A DNA stretch of 19,138 bases from an uncultured Clostridia bacterium (GTDB lineage Bacteria > Bacillota_A > Clostridia > Christensenellales > CAG-138), in NCBI GenBank assembly GCA_937877295.1, contig CALFIV010000363.1:1-19138 (forward strand), given 5' to 3'. This document shows, piece after piece, positions 6,740 through 13,914 of this stretch (position 1 is the stretch's first letter; each line of letters begins with the position of its first letter). The notes under the pieces are model-generated. The model was not told the origin of the DNA. It worked only from the letters and a program-made list of their open reading frames with translations, and made no database searches. Made by a program: the position numbers and the translations under genes.

Positions 6740-7506
6740 AAAAAATCCGCCTCTTTGCCAATCGCGACCGCGTAACCCGCACGCGCATCGTATATGTGGC
6801 GCTGACCGTCGGCACGGTTGCCGTTGCGTTTCTGTTTGTCCTGCTGAACCGTCTGATCTTCCGGCTCATTGAATCGAGCCTGTATAACGACACCGAATAC
6901 GAGGTAGTCAGCATCATCAGCGCAGACAGCATCGGCGCGCCGCTGTCTCTCAAAACGCGCGTCGGACTGTTCCGCCAATGCGAACGCGAAGGCGCGGAAC
7001 GCGCGGTCATGCCCGGCGAACGGAATCAATCGGCAATCCTCGACGATCTCAAAGCGCTCTGGCAGGAAACACTGGATGCGCACGCCTCAGGCGACAGGCT
7101 TCCGACCGGCGAGTCGAAGAGCGCGATTCTGCGCAAAAGCAGTTATACGGCGACGCTGCGCGATTTCTACAATGACGTCACCGACGCGAAGCTTGCGCTG
7201 TGGTGTGCGCAGGCGTTCTATACCGCGGACAATGGGACGGTCTATTGTCTGTCTGTGCAGTATGACAGCCGTACCGGCGACGTGTTTTCCGAGACGTGCG
7301 CTTTGTTCGGAAACCTGCGGCCGGACGACGTGCAAGCCGTTATTCGCCCGTTTTTGCGTGCGAACGGCTATTCCGATGCGCTCGCCGATCAACTGGTTTT
7401 GACCGAAACGGCCCGCGGTTATACCGGTACGCTGACGCTGCCCGACGGGCTTGTCCTGACGCTCACGTACGCCGCAGGCGAACAATACGAGATCACATTC
7501 CGCTGA
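6736..7506 (+). CDS. Membrane-anchored protein of unknown function, co-expressed with the two-component pair
   Basis: A 256-residue protein I do not recognise. A basic N-terminus is followed by one membrane segment (about 18-41). The remaining ~210 residues are predicted outside the cell. The C-terminal half (about 145-256) is rich in alternating beta patterns (YCLSVQYDSRTGDVFSE, GYTGTLTLPDGLVLTLTY). AAAGGAGG lies just before the ATG, which overlaps the kinase stop as ATGA. Architecture and position recall YycH/YycI, single-pass regulators encoded behind WalRK in Firmicutes, but I see no clear sequence match. A role in tuning or sensing for the adjacent kinase is inference. Confidence 0.8.
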   Translation: MKKIRLFANRDRVTRTRIVYVALTVGTVAVAFLFVLLNRLIFRLIESSLYNDTEYEVVSIISADSIGAPLSLKTRVGLFRQCEREGAERAVMPGERNQSAILDDLKALWQETLDAHASGDRLPTGESKSAILRKSSYTATLRDFYNDVTDAKLALWCAQAFYTADNGTVYCLSVQYDSRTGDVFSETCALFGNLRPDDVQAVIRPFLRANGYSDALADQLVLTETARGYTGTLTLPDGLVLTLTYAAGEQYEITFR

Positions 7507-7541
7507 ATCTGCGCAAGCGCCCGTTTCCGGACAAAAAGTGC

Positions 7542-7570
7542 TTGCATTCCCCTGCGCTTGTCCGTATAAT
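7542..7570 (+). promoter_or_regulatory. Promoter of the MATE gene (near-leaderless)
   Basis: TTGCAT (7542-7547), a 17-base spacer and a perfect TATAAT (7565-7570). The ATG at 7580 is ten bases after the -10 box, leaving a predicted 5' leader of about three bases and no Shine-Dalgarno. Confidence 0.78.
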
Positions 7571-7579
7571 GGTTCTGTT

Positions 7580-9070
7580 ATGGAACGCAATCAAAGACAA
7601 AACAAAATGGGAACGGCGCCGGAAGGCCGCCTGCTCCTTTCGATGGGCTGGCCCATCATCGTTTCCATGCTCGTGCAGGCGCTGTACAACATTGTGGACA
7701 GCGTGTTCGTCTCTCGCATGGATTCTCTCGGTGCAGAAGCGTTGCAGCGCATCCTCGGCGACTACTTCCATCCGGACGTGATCGGCCACGTAGGCGACAA
7801 GGCGATCGCCGCTCTGACCATTGTAAACCCTTTACAGATGCTTCTGATCTCGGTCGCGGTCGGTACATCGGTCGGCATCAATTCGTTGATTTCGCGCCGT
7901 CTCGGCGCAAAGCGCTTTGAGGACGCAAACCGCGCGGCAGGCAACGGGCTGGTCATCCTTGTCCTGTCCGCCGCCGTATTCACCGTAATCGGTCTGACGC
8001 TGTCCGGGCTGTATATGCGCTGGCAGAGCGCCGATCCGATCGTGCAGCTCATGGGAAACCATTACATGACGATCTGCCTTTCGCTGTGCATCGGCGTGTT
8101 CCTGTCCTGCGGCATCGAGCGCATCATGACCGCGCAGGGCCGGACCATCTACGCCATGTTGATGCAGCTGACCGGCGCGATCGTCAATATTGTGCTGGAC
8201 CGCGTGTTTGTGCTCGGCTTTTGGATCGTGCCTGCGATGGGCGTGAAGGGCGCAGCGATCGCAACGGTTATCGGACAGTTCGCTTCGATGCTGCTTGCGG
8301 TGATCCTGCTGTTCGGTACAAAGCACGAGGTTTCGATCCGCTGGAAGGATTACAAGCTCAACAAGCAGACCGTGCATGAGATCTATCGCGTGGGATTGCC
8401 GTCCATTCTGATGCAGGCGGTCGGAACGGTGATGATGTTCGGCATGAATACGATCCTGAAAGCACTCGGCGATTATCATCTCGCCACGCGCGATCCGAAC
8501 GGCGATTTTACAAACCTCTATATCGGCGCGTTCGGCACGTATTTCAGGCTGCAATCCATCATCTTTATGCCGGTGTTCGGCCTGTCCAACGCGGCGATGA
8601 GCGTGCTCGGCTACAACTTCGGCGCAAGAAACCGTAAGCGCTTTATGCGTGCGTTCAAGATGCTGCTGATTTACTGCTGCGTGTTTATGCTGTTCGGAAC
8701 GCTCCTGTTCCAGTTCTTTGCCGACCCGCTGATGCATCTCTTCGATGTATCGCCCGAGATGCGTGCCGTTGCAGACCGCGCGCTCCGCATCATCTCGGTC
8801 GGCTTCGTGCTGGCCGCCGCGGGCATCTCCTTCAACACCGCGTTCGGCGCGACCGATACAAGTCTCTACGGCGCGATCATAAGCTTGCAGCGTCAGCTGA
8901 TCGTGCTGCTGCCGGTCGCCGCACTGCTCGCATGGATCACCAAGGACATCGACGGCATCTGGTGGGCGTTCCCGATCTCCGAATTTACCACGCTGATCGT
9001 TGCGTCCCTGCTGTTCAAGCGGCTCTACCGCAAGAAGCTCGCGCCGCTTGACGAGCCTGTTTCGGAATAA
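7580..9070 (+). CDS. MATE family efflux transporter
   Basis: A 496-residue, roughly 12-helix multidrug and toxin extrusion protein; the family exchanges Na+ or H+ for organic cations or other small molecules. Typical elements are LLLSMGWPIIVSMLVQALYN in the first helix, VDSVFVSRM, and a second repeat starting near EIYRVGLPSILMQAVGTVMM. Compared with canonical members there are about 20-25 extra residues (DSLGAEALQRILGDYFHPDV) between helix 1 and the GDKAIAALTIVNPLQ segment. The frame is open upstream to ATG 7538, but the promoter lies within that extension, which argues for ATG 7580. A strong terminator follows. The substrate is unknown. Confidence 0.92.
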   Translation: MERNQRQNKMGTAPEGRLLLSMGWPIIVSMLVQALYNIVDSVFVSRMDSLGAEALQRILGDYFHPDVIGHVGDKAIAALTIVNPLQMLLISVAVGTSVGINSLISRRLGAKRFEDANRAAGNGLVILVLSAAVFTVIGLTLSGLYMRWQSADPIVQLMGNHYMTICLSLCIGVFLSCGIERIMTAQGRTIYAMLMQLTGAIVNIVLDRVFVLGFWIVPAMGVKGAAIATVIGQFASMLLAVILLFGTKHEVSIRWKDYKLNKQTVHEIYRVGLPSILMQAVGTVMMFGMNTILKALGDYHLATRDPNGDFTNLYIGAFGTYFRLQSIIFMPVFGLSNAAMSVLGYNFGARNRKRFMRAFKMLLIYCCVFMLFGTLLFQFFADPLMHLFDVSPEMRAVADRALRIISVGFVLAAAGISFNTAFGATDTSLYGAIISLQRQLIVLLPVAALLAWITKDIDGIWWAFPISEFTTLIVASLLFKRLYRKKLAPLDEPVSE

Positions 9071-9084
9071 TCCCAAAAAGACAG

Positions 9085-9115
9085 CGTACCGCAGATTCCC
9101 TGCGGTGCGTTTTTT
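9085..9115 (+). terminator. Intrinsic terminator after the MATE gene
   Basis: A 10-bp stem (9085-9094 with 9100-9109, one G-U pair, loop attcc) is followed by six T residues. The minus strand also has a T-run five bases past the stem, so it may also stop the converging monooxygenase transcript. Confidence 0.88.
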
Positions 9116-9127
9116 GTCGTGCAAACG

Positions 9128-9412
9128 TTATGATTCAAAGCGCTCGATCTGCGTGTCGAGCACATACTGCTGCTTCAGCGCTTTCAAAGCCGCCATATGC
9201 GGCTGTGTGCCGTGCGCAGCCAGCGCCTCGGCGTCCCGCCATTTTTCCAGCAGCAGCAGATCGTCGCTGCCGTCGGCCGGGATGAAATAGTCATACCGGA
9301 GATTCCCGTCCTCCGCGCGGCACGCGGCGTCGATCCCCCTCTCGCGGATTCTGCTCAAAAACGCGTCCCTGCACCCCGACTTGCATTTGTATGTGACATT
9401 CAAAACGATCAT
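9128..9412 (-). CDS. ABM-domain protein, putative quinol monooxygenase
   Basis: A 94-residue single-domain protein of the antibiotic biosynthesis monooxygenase (ABM, dimeric alpha-beta barrel) superfamily. It has the usual start (MIVLNVTYKCKSG), a central DYFIPADGSDDLLLLEKWRDAEALAAH with the conserved E-x-W, and THMAALK-like HMAALKAL. Such proteins may oxidise quinols or act as small stress proteins; the substrate is not predictable. AGGAGG lies five bases before the ATG. It starts 13 bases after the stop of the upstream P-loop protein and is the last gene of a three-gene leftward unit. Confidence 0.85.
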   Translation of the reverse strand: MIVLNVTYKCKSGCRDAFLSRIRERGIDAACRAEDGNLRYDYFIPADGSDDLLLLEKWRDAEALAAHGTQPHMAALKALKQQYVLDTQIERFES

Positions 9413-9425
9413 GGCGTCCTCCTGT

Positions 9426-10028
9426 TTATGCTCCGAAACGGAATTCCTGTTTGGGCTTGTCGTTTGGGGTCAAATGAAATGCTTCGATCACGCGATCCGC
9501 GACGGCTTCCGGGGAAAGATCGGTATTATCGATTTTCAGGTGATGTACAAAAAGCGTTTCGCCTTCGTCCGTGTTTAGCTTGTACCGCTGTGCGGTGTTC
9601 AAAATATCTATGCGACTCCACTCCACGTTTCGTTTCGACGCCTTGCACTCCATCCGGTGCGGCGTCTCGTTGCGTTCCAGCCGCCGTTCGAGTGTTGCGG
9701 AAAGCTCTACAAAAAAGAATTTGCCGTCGTTTTGCGTGAACAGCTCTTCAAGCTTTTTGAGATACGCCACATCCTCCGGCATGTCAAACGCGCAAACGAA
9801 CGTAAAGATCAGATCCACATCATGCTTTACCGCAAGCGCAAACACCTCTTCGCGGATCGCGCCGTTCAATTCTCTCTGCGCGGGCGTGCCGAAGCCGAAG
9901 ATGCGATCGGAAAGCTCAATGCTGTCGTGATTCATCATCATGTTGTATTTTAGCTTGTCACGCAGCGCTTCCGCTACCGTCATCTTACCGACCGCCTGCG
10001 GTCCGCATACCACGATCAGATTTGCCAT
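9426..10028 (-). CDS. P-loop kinase-like protein (AAA/shikimate-kinase-like fold)
   Basis: A 200-residue protein with an N-terminal P-loop, GPQAVGKMT (residues 9-17). The usual Ser/Thr after the lysine is replaced by Met, a variant I recall in a group of small uncharacterised predicted kinases. A hydrophobic strand ending in acidic residues (DVDLIFTFVCAFDMPED) may be the Walker B region, and LERRLERNETPHR looks like an arginine-rich lid. The substrate is unknown. ATG 10028 follows GGAAGGGGAAGGG and lies inside the end of the previous gene (13-base overlap), so the two kinases are coupled. The frame is open further upstream, but that part belongs to the other gene. Confidence 0.8.
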   Translation of the reverse strand: MANLIVVCGPQAVGKMTVAEALRDKLKYNMMMNHDSIELSDRIFGFGTPAQRELNGAIREEVFALAVKHDVDLIFTFVCAFDMPEDVAYLKKLEELFTQNDGKFFFVELSATLERRLERNETPHRMECKASKRNVEWSRIDILNTAQRYKLNTDEGETLFVHHLKIDNTDLSPEAVADRVIEAFHLTPNDKPKQEFRFGA

Positions 10029-10564
10029 ATCCCTTCCCCTTCCTTTTCCGAAATCGCCCGTATCGTCGCTGTAAAATCCACACCGATGCACGTTACCGGC
10101 TCGCCCGCTCTTTCGAAGCCCTCGATATAGGCGCGGTTTTCCGCTTTCACGCGGTCGATTGTACAGTACGTGTCGTCGAGCCGCTGCTCAATCGCGGAGG
10201 CGTTTGCCTTGATTTTGTCGAAATGCGCGTCGATATATGCGTCCGTCATGGCAAGACAGATGAAGCGGATCGACTTTTGAGTCTGCTCATCGAAGTCTTT
10301 GCGCCAGTCGAACGGGACATAGCAGCCCTCCACGATCAGGCTTTGCCGGTTTTCGATCGCCGTTTTGATGATCACGCGCACGATCGGCCAGAGATACGCC
10401 GTGAGCTTTTCGTCGTCCTCCGGTGTGAGGCACGTTTGTCCGCTGCGGATCAGCCCCATCTTGAGGTGATCCTCGCTTAGATACGGAATATGCATTTTTT
10501 CAAGCAGCCGCTGCGCCAGAAAGGTTTTTCCGGTGTGCGACGCGCCTGTAATCAGAATCACCAT
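10016..10564 (-). CDS. P-loop kinase-like protein
   Basis: A 182-residue protein beginning with strand 1 and a Walker A motif, MVILITGASHTGKT (Lys13). RQSLIVEGCYVP is the likely second acidic strand, and DEQTQKSIRFICLAMTD the following strand. It resembles small nucleotide- or metabolite-kinases of the P-loop fold, but I cannot name a substrate. AAGGAG lies a few bases upstream of ATG 10564, and a promoter is found 30-60 bases upstream. It is the first of three leftward genes with overlapping or near-touching ends. Confidence 0.8.
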   Translation of the reverse strand: MVILITGASHTGKTFLAQRLLEKMHIPYLSEDHLKMGLIRSGQTCLTPEDDEKLTAYLWPIVRVIIKTAIENRQSLIVEGCYVPFDWRKDFDEQTQKSIRFICLAMTDAYIDAHFDKIKANASAIEQRLDDTYCTIDRVKAENRAYIEGFERAGEPVTCIGVDFTATIRAISEKEGEGIWQI

Positions 10565-10595
10565 ACGATTCTCCTTTTCGCATCACGCTGTACTG

Positions 10596-10624
10596 ATATT
10601 ATCACAAATGCAAGCGCGAAGCAA
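10596..10624 (-). promoter_or_regulatory. Promoter of the P-loop kinase operon
   Basis: Minus-strand TTGCTT (10624-10619), a 17-base spacer and TAATAT (10601-10596). Transcription would begin near 10589, leaving a short leader that contains the AAGGAG before ATG 10564. Confidence 0.55.
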
Positions 10625-10627
10625 TGC

Positions 10628-10661
10628 AAAAAGCACGGCCGAGCGGAAGCTGACCGTGCTT
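10628..10661 (-). terminator. Intrinsic terminator of cysK-cysE
   Basis: On the minus strand AAGCACGG (10661-10654) pairs with CCGTGCTT (10638-10631), with an inner AGC-ttcc-GCT helix, and the 3' arm runs into a T-tract ending at 10628. It lies 14 bases after the cysE stop and just upstream of the next operon's promoter. Confidence 0.75.
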
Positions 10662-10674
10662 CTGTGATCGATCG

Positions 10675-11550
10675 TTACAGCATGGCGTAATCGGAAACCG
10701 AAACGTGCATGATGTCTTTTTTCAACGGCGCGTCGGTGACGGTTGCGCGGGCAAGGACCATCTTCCCGGCCTCCACCGAATGCGTGAGCCACACGCTGCC
10801 GCCGATGACGCAGTCGTTGCCGATCTGCGTCTCTCCGCCGAGGATCGTCGCACCGGAATAGATCACCACACGGTCACCGATGTCCGGATGGCGTTTGATG
10901 CCCTTGACAAGCGCGCCGGTTTCGTCGACGTCAAAGCTCTTTGCGCCGAGTGTGACGTGCTGATAGATCTTGACCTGCTTGCCGATCGTGGTGGTCTCGC
11001 CGATGACGACGCCCGTGCCGTGATCGATGAAGAACGCTTCGCCGATCGTCGCGCCCGGATGGATGTCGATGCCGGTGTGCCGGTGCGCGTATTCGGTCAT
11101 CACACGCGGCAGCAGCGGAATATGCTCGGTGTACAGCACATGCGCCAGCCGATACGTGCTGATGGCGAGAAATGCTGGATAGCAAAGGATGATCTCATCA
11201 ATACCGCGCGCGGCGGGATCGCCCTGATACGCCGCGGCGAGGTCGGTATCCAGCAGGGCTTTGACCTGCGGCAGCGCCTTCAGCAGCGCACGCACAGCCG
11301 TTTTCCGGTGCTCTGCACCGAATTGCAGCGAACGCAGGCACGATTCCAGCAGCTCTGTCGCCTCGATCAGCGCCTGCTCGCGCACAACCGTCTGTTCGGC
11401 GTGATGCGGGTACATTGCGTCGATCAGACGCTCCGTCATGCGTTCGGCATGACGCTTGAAGCCGGAAAAATCATGCGACGTCCGTTCCGTTTCTCCGGCT
11501 TCCAGCACATTGGCGATCTCTTTCAGCAAGGTTCTCAGATCCTGTTCCAT
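10675..11550 (-). CDS. cysE: Serine O-acetyltransferase, EpsC type
   Basis: A 291-residue enzyme that makes O-acetylserine from serine and acetyl-CoA, the first step of cysteine synthesis. The N-terminal ~150 residues are helical, with [27 protein letters not shown] typical of the longer EpsC-type branch. The C-terminal left-handed beta-helix has hexapeptide repeats ([26 protein letters not shown] split over turns), catalytic Asp176-His177 and His221 in KRHPDIGD. The last residue is Leu rather than the Ile that docks into CysK in Escherichia coli. ATG 11550 follows the cysK stop by one base, so translation is probably coupled. Upstream open frame overlaps cysK and is not used. Confidence 0.93.
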   Translation of the reverse strand: MEQDLRTLLKEIANVLEAGETERTSHDFSGFKRHAERMTERLIDAMYPHHAEQTVVREQALIEATELLESCLRSLQFGAEHRKTAVRALLKALPQVKALLDTDLAAAYQGDPAARGIDEIILCYPAFLAISTYRLAHVLYTEHIPLLPRVMTEYAHRHTGIDIHPGATIGEAFFIDHGTGVVIGETTTIGKQVKIYQHVTLGAKSFDVDETGALVKGIKRHPDIGDRVVIYSGATILGGETQIGNDCVIGGSVWLTHSVEAGKMVLARATVTDAPLKKDIMHVSVSDYAML

Positions 11551-11551
11551 T

Positions 11552-12481
11552 TTAGCCCTCAAACAGCGGTGTGGAAAGATAGCGGTCGCCGCCGTCCGGC
11601 AGCAGAACGACGATGTTTTTGCCGTGATTCTCCGGCCGCTTCGCCAATTGAATTGCCGCCCACGCGGCAGCGCCGGAGGAGATGCCGACCAGCACGCCCT
11701 CGCTGCGTCCGATGCGCCGCCCCGTTTCAAACGCGTCCTCGTTTGCCACCGTGATGATCTCGTCATAGACGTCCGTATCCAGCACGTCCGGCACAAAGCC
11801 CGCGCCGATCCCCTGAATCTTATGCGCGCCTGCCGCGCCGCCGCTGAGCACCGGTGAGCTTGCCGGTTCGACGGCTACGACCTTGATCTTCGGATTTTGT
11901 GCTTTGAGATACGCGCCGACGCCGGTGACCGTGCCGCCCGTACCGACCCCTGCGACGAAGAGATCGACCTGCCCGTCCAGATCCCGATAGATCTCCGGTC
12001 CGGTCGTCTCAAGATGCGCCTTCGGGTTGGCGGGGTTGACAAACTGTCCCGGAATCAGCGCGTTCGGGATCTCCGCGACCAGCTCCTGTGCCTTTGCGAT
12101 CGCGCCCTTCATGCCCTTTGCGCCTTCGGTCAGCACAAGCTCCGCGCCGTACGCCTGCATCAGCTTGCGGCGTTCGATGCTCATGGTTTCGGGCATGACG
12201 ATGATCGTCCGATAACCGCGCGCCGCCGCGACGCTGGCAAGCCCGATCCCGGTGTTGCCGGAGGTCGGCTCGATGATGACCGAGCCTTCCTTCAAAATTC
12301 CTTTCTGCTCCGCGTCGTCGATCATCGCCTTTGCAATGCGATCCTTGACCGAGCCTGCCGGATTGAAATACTCCAGCTTTGCAAAGATGCGTGCCACAAC
12401 GCCCTCTTCCCGTTCGATGTGTCCGAGCTCCAAAAGCGGCGTGCCGCCGATCAGTTCATCTGCCGATTTGAATACGTTCAT
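11552..12481 (-). CDS. cysK: Cysteine synthase A (O-acetylserine sulfhydrylase)
   Basis: A 309-residue PLP enzyme that joins O-acetylserine and sulfide to give cysteine. It has the Schiff-base lysine Lys46 in [11 protein letters not shown], the substrate loop TSGNTG (73-78), the phosphate-binding GTGGT (180-184), and the conserved C-terminal [15 protein letters not shown]. Length is normal. ATG 12481 follows GGAGG; the frame is open further upstream through the leader, but that extension crosses the terminator hairpin and lacks homology. cysE follows directly. Expression is probably governed by the cysteine-rich leader upstream. Confidence 0.96.
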   Translation of the reverse strand: MNVFKSADELIGGTPLLELGHIEREEGVVARIFAKLEYFNPAGSVKDRIAKAMIDDAEQKGILKEGSVIIEPTSGNTGIGLASVAAARGYRTIIVMPETMSIERRKLMQAYGAELVLTEGAKGMKGAIAKAQELVAEIPNALIPGQFVNPANPKAHLETTGPEIYRDLDGQVDLFVAGVGTGGTVTGVGAYLKAQNPKIKVVAVEPASSPVLSGGAAGAHKIQGIGAGFVPDVLDTDVYDEIITVANEDAFETGRRIGRSEGVLVGISSGAAAWAAIQLAKRPENHGKNIVVLLPDGGDRYLSTPLFEG

Positions 12482-12534
12482 GATTTCATCCTCCGTAAAA
12501 ATAATATGATCTGCTTGAAAAACGAGTGCGCCGG

Positions 12535-12570
12535 AAATAAAAATGCCGGAGAGCCCATCGACTCCCCGGC
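12535..12570 (-). terminator. Leader terminator (attenuator hairpin) upstream of cysK
   Basis: On the minus strand a 9-bp stem (12570-12562 with 12553-12545, one G-U pair, 8-base loop) is followed by ATTTTTATTT (12544-12535). It lies 16 bases after the leader-peptide stop and 53 bases before cysK, with no other gene between. It is therefore placed to stop transcription before the cys genes unless prevented. Confidence 0.85.
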
Positions 12571-12586
12571 ACGCAAAAGATTGCAC

Positions 12587-12664
12587 TTATCCGAAGGCGT
12601 AAATGGGTATGGCAAAGAAGACGTGGCAACAACACGCCTTACAAAGACAGATCGCCTTACCCAT
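12587..12664 (-). CDS. Cysteine-rich leader peptide of the cysK-cysE operon
   Basis: A 25-codon ORF, MGKAICLCKACCC followed by twelve residues without Cys (HVFFAIPIYAFG). Cys codons are at 6, 8, 11, 12 and 13 (four TGT, one TGC). GGAGGA (12676-12671) sits six bases before the ATG, and the ORF starts about 23 bases after the predicted transcription start. With the terminator after it and cysK-cysE downstream, this has the layout of an amino-acid attenuator: scarce Cys-tRNA would stall the ribosome on the Cys run and change folding of the leader RNA. Cysteine-rich leader ORFs acting this way are described in mycobacteria; I know of none in Clostridia. The peptide itself probably has no function. 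Confidence 0.8.
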   Translation of the reverse strand: MGKAICLCKACCCHVFFAIPIYAFG

Positions 12665-12693
12665 GATCGTTCCTCCAAATTGAGATTGTATAT

Positions 12694-12722
12694 AGTATAG
12701 GATCGTTCGCTTCGTTTGTCAA
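12694..12722 (-). promoter_or_regulatory. Promoter of the cys leader / cysK-cysE operon
   Basis: Minus-strand TTGACA (12722-12717), a 17-base spacer and TATACT (12699-12694): the strongest promoter in the window. The -35 box overlaps the TGA stop (12721-12719) of the lipoprotein gene. Transcription would start near 12687, giving a leader of about 205 bases before cysK. Confidence 0.88.
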
Positions 12723-13909
12723 GCCCCAATTTGCGACGCGATGATCCAATCGATCAGATCGTCGTTCCGGGTGGTCGTTGCGGGATCGCTTACGGCTGCG
12801 CGAAGCGTATCCATGCACGCCGTGCCCAAAAGCTGCGAGACGATGCGCTCGCGCACACCGGGATAGCGGTCGATCGATACCGTGCCGGTCTCGCCCGCTA
12901 CCCGCAGAAACCAGTAGCAGATCGTTTTGCCGTCCTGCTCGCGCTCCATCGAACCGACGCTGCCGACGGCGACAGTTTTTGCCGCCTCATACAAGCCGTC
13001 CACCAGTTCGTCGCCCGGCGCGACCGCCAGATCGCCTGCCGTGCCATGCACGGTAAATTCGTTCTGTTCGCTTGCGTACAGTGCGTCAAAGTCCGCTTCC
13101 GCCTGCTGCGCGATCGCCGCCCTGTCGTCGTCCGTCGGATCGGTCATGACGAACAGGCGCACGAAAATTGCGTCGTCCGGAATGTACAGCGACGGAAACG
13201 AGCGCGAGCCGGCGAGGTAGTAGGCCAGATACTGCGTATACATCCCCGCCGTATAGCGATCACGGAACGTCTCCTGCACGATGCGCGCATAGCCGGTCCG
13301 GATCTCGTCCTCGGACAGCGTGTGCGCCGCCCGATAATCCTCTAAGAGATGATTGAAGAGGATGCTCGCCTGCATGCTGTGCGTGTACATCCCGGTGAAC
13401 AGGGATTCGGTGAAACCGGTTTCTGCAAAGAATGCTTCGATTGATTCGTACGCGCCGCCGTTTTCCTGCAGCAGCGCAGAAAGCGCTTCCTGCGCGTTTT
13501 CCTCCGCCTGATAGAGATAGCTTTGCTCCTGTGCGGTGAGCCGGTATCCGGCCTTCGTTCCCGCGTCGATCGCAGCCGCTTCCAGCGCCAGCTCGTTGCA
13601 CAGATCCTCCGCAAGCGCACGCACCCCTTCCTCCGTGCGCGTATCATAATACGCATAGACGTAGGAAATGTTCGGGTTTGCGATATAGGAAAGATAGACG
13701 TCTCGATCGTCGAGTCCATGCTCCTTGATCGTGCGAAGGCGTTCGGCAAGCTGATAGCGGTAGACAATCGCGTTGACCGATTCGCTTCCGACCGTCACGA
13801 CGACGTCGTCCTGTCCGATGCCGTGCGATGTGCCATCCTGTACGGGGCTGCCGCAGGCGAAGAGCAGCAGCGCGGCAAGCAGCAGCGGAAGAATCTGAAT
13901 CCTGCGCAT
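12719..13909 (-). CDS. Putative SurA/PrsA-like foldase lipoprotein
   Basis: A 396-residue exported lipoprotein. The signal sequence has two arginines, a hydrophobic core and the lipobox LFAC (Cys19), followed by a short polar linker. The mature part starts with VVVTVGSESVNAIVYRYQLAERLR, typical of the SurA/PrsA N-terminal helical domain. The C-terminal half (about 240-350), with IFVRLFVMTD and a glycine-rich GDLAVAPGDELVDGLYEAAKTV segment, resembles a degenerate parvulin prolyl isomerase; activity is uncertain. It probably helps fold secreted proteins on the outer face of the membrane. ATG 13909 lies five bases after the nucleotidyltransferase stop; a GTG at 13918 would overlap that stop. No terminator is seen after it. 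Confidence 0.75.
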   Translation of the reverse strand: MRRIQILPLLLAALLLFACGSPVQDGTSHGIGQDDVVVTVGSESVNAIVYRYQLAERLRTIKEHGLDDRDVYLSYIANPNISYVYAYYDTRTEEGVRALAEDLCNELALEAAAIDAGTKAGYRLTAQEQSYLYQAEENAQEALSALLQENGGAYESIEAFFAETGFTESLFTGMYTHSMQASILFNHLLEDYRAAHTLSEDEIRTGYARIVQETFRDRYTAGMYTQYLAYYLAGSRSFPSLYIPDDAIFVRLFVMTDPTDDDRAAIAQQAEADFDALYASEQNEFTVHGTAGDLAVAPGDELVDGLYEAAKTVAVGSVGSMEREQDGKTICYWFLRVAGETGTVSIDRYPGVRERIVSQLLGTACMDTLRAAVSDPATTTRNDDLIDWIIASQIGA

Positions 13910-13914
13910 GAATG

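Noticed and set aside
7832..9124. 430-residue open frame on the minus strand
   Set aside because: It is antisense to the MATE gene across nearly its full length, has a His/Arg/Gln-rich composition typical of shadow frames in GC-rich DNA, and lacks a ribosome-binding site.
12482..12586. 35-residue N-terminal extension of CysK
   Set aside because: It runs through the terminator hairpin and lacks homology; ATG 12481 has GGAGG upstream.
12482..12687. T-box or SAM riboswitch in the cysK leader
   Set aside because: No T-box sequence or specifier-loop arrangement and no SAM-I/II core is visible; the translated Cys-rich ORF plus terminator explains the layout better.
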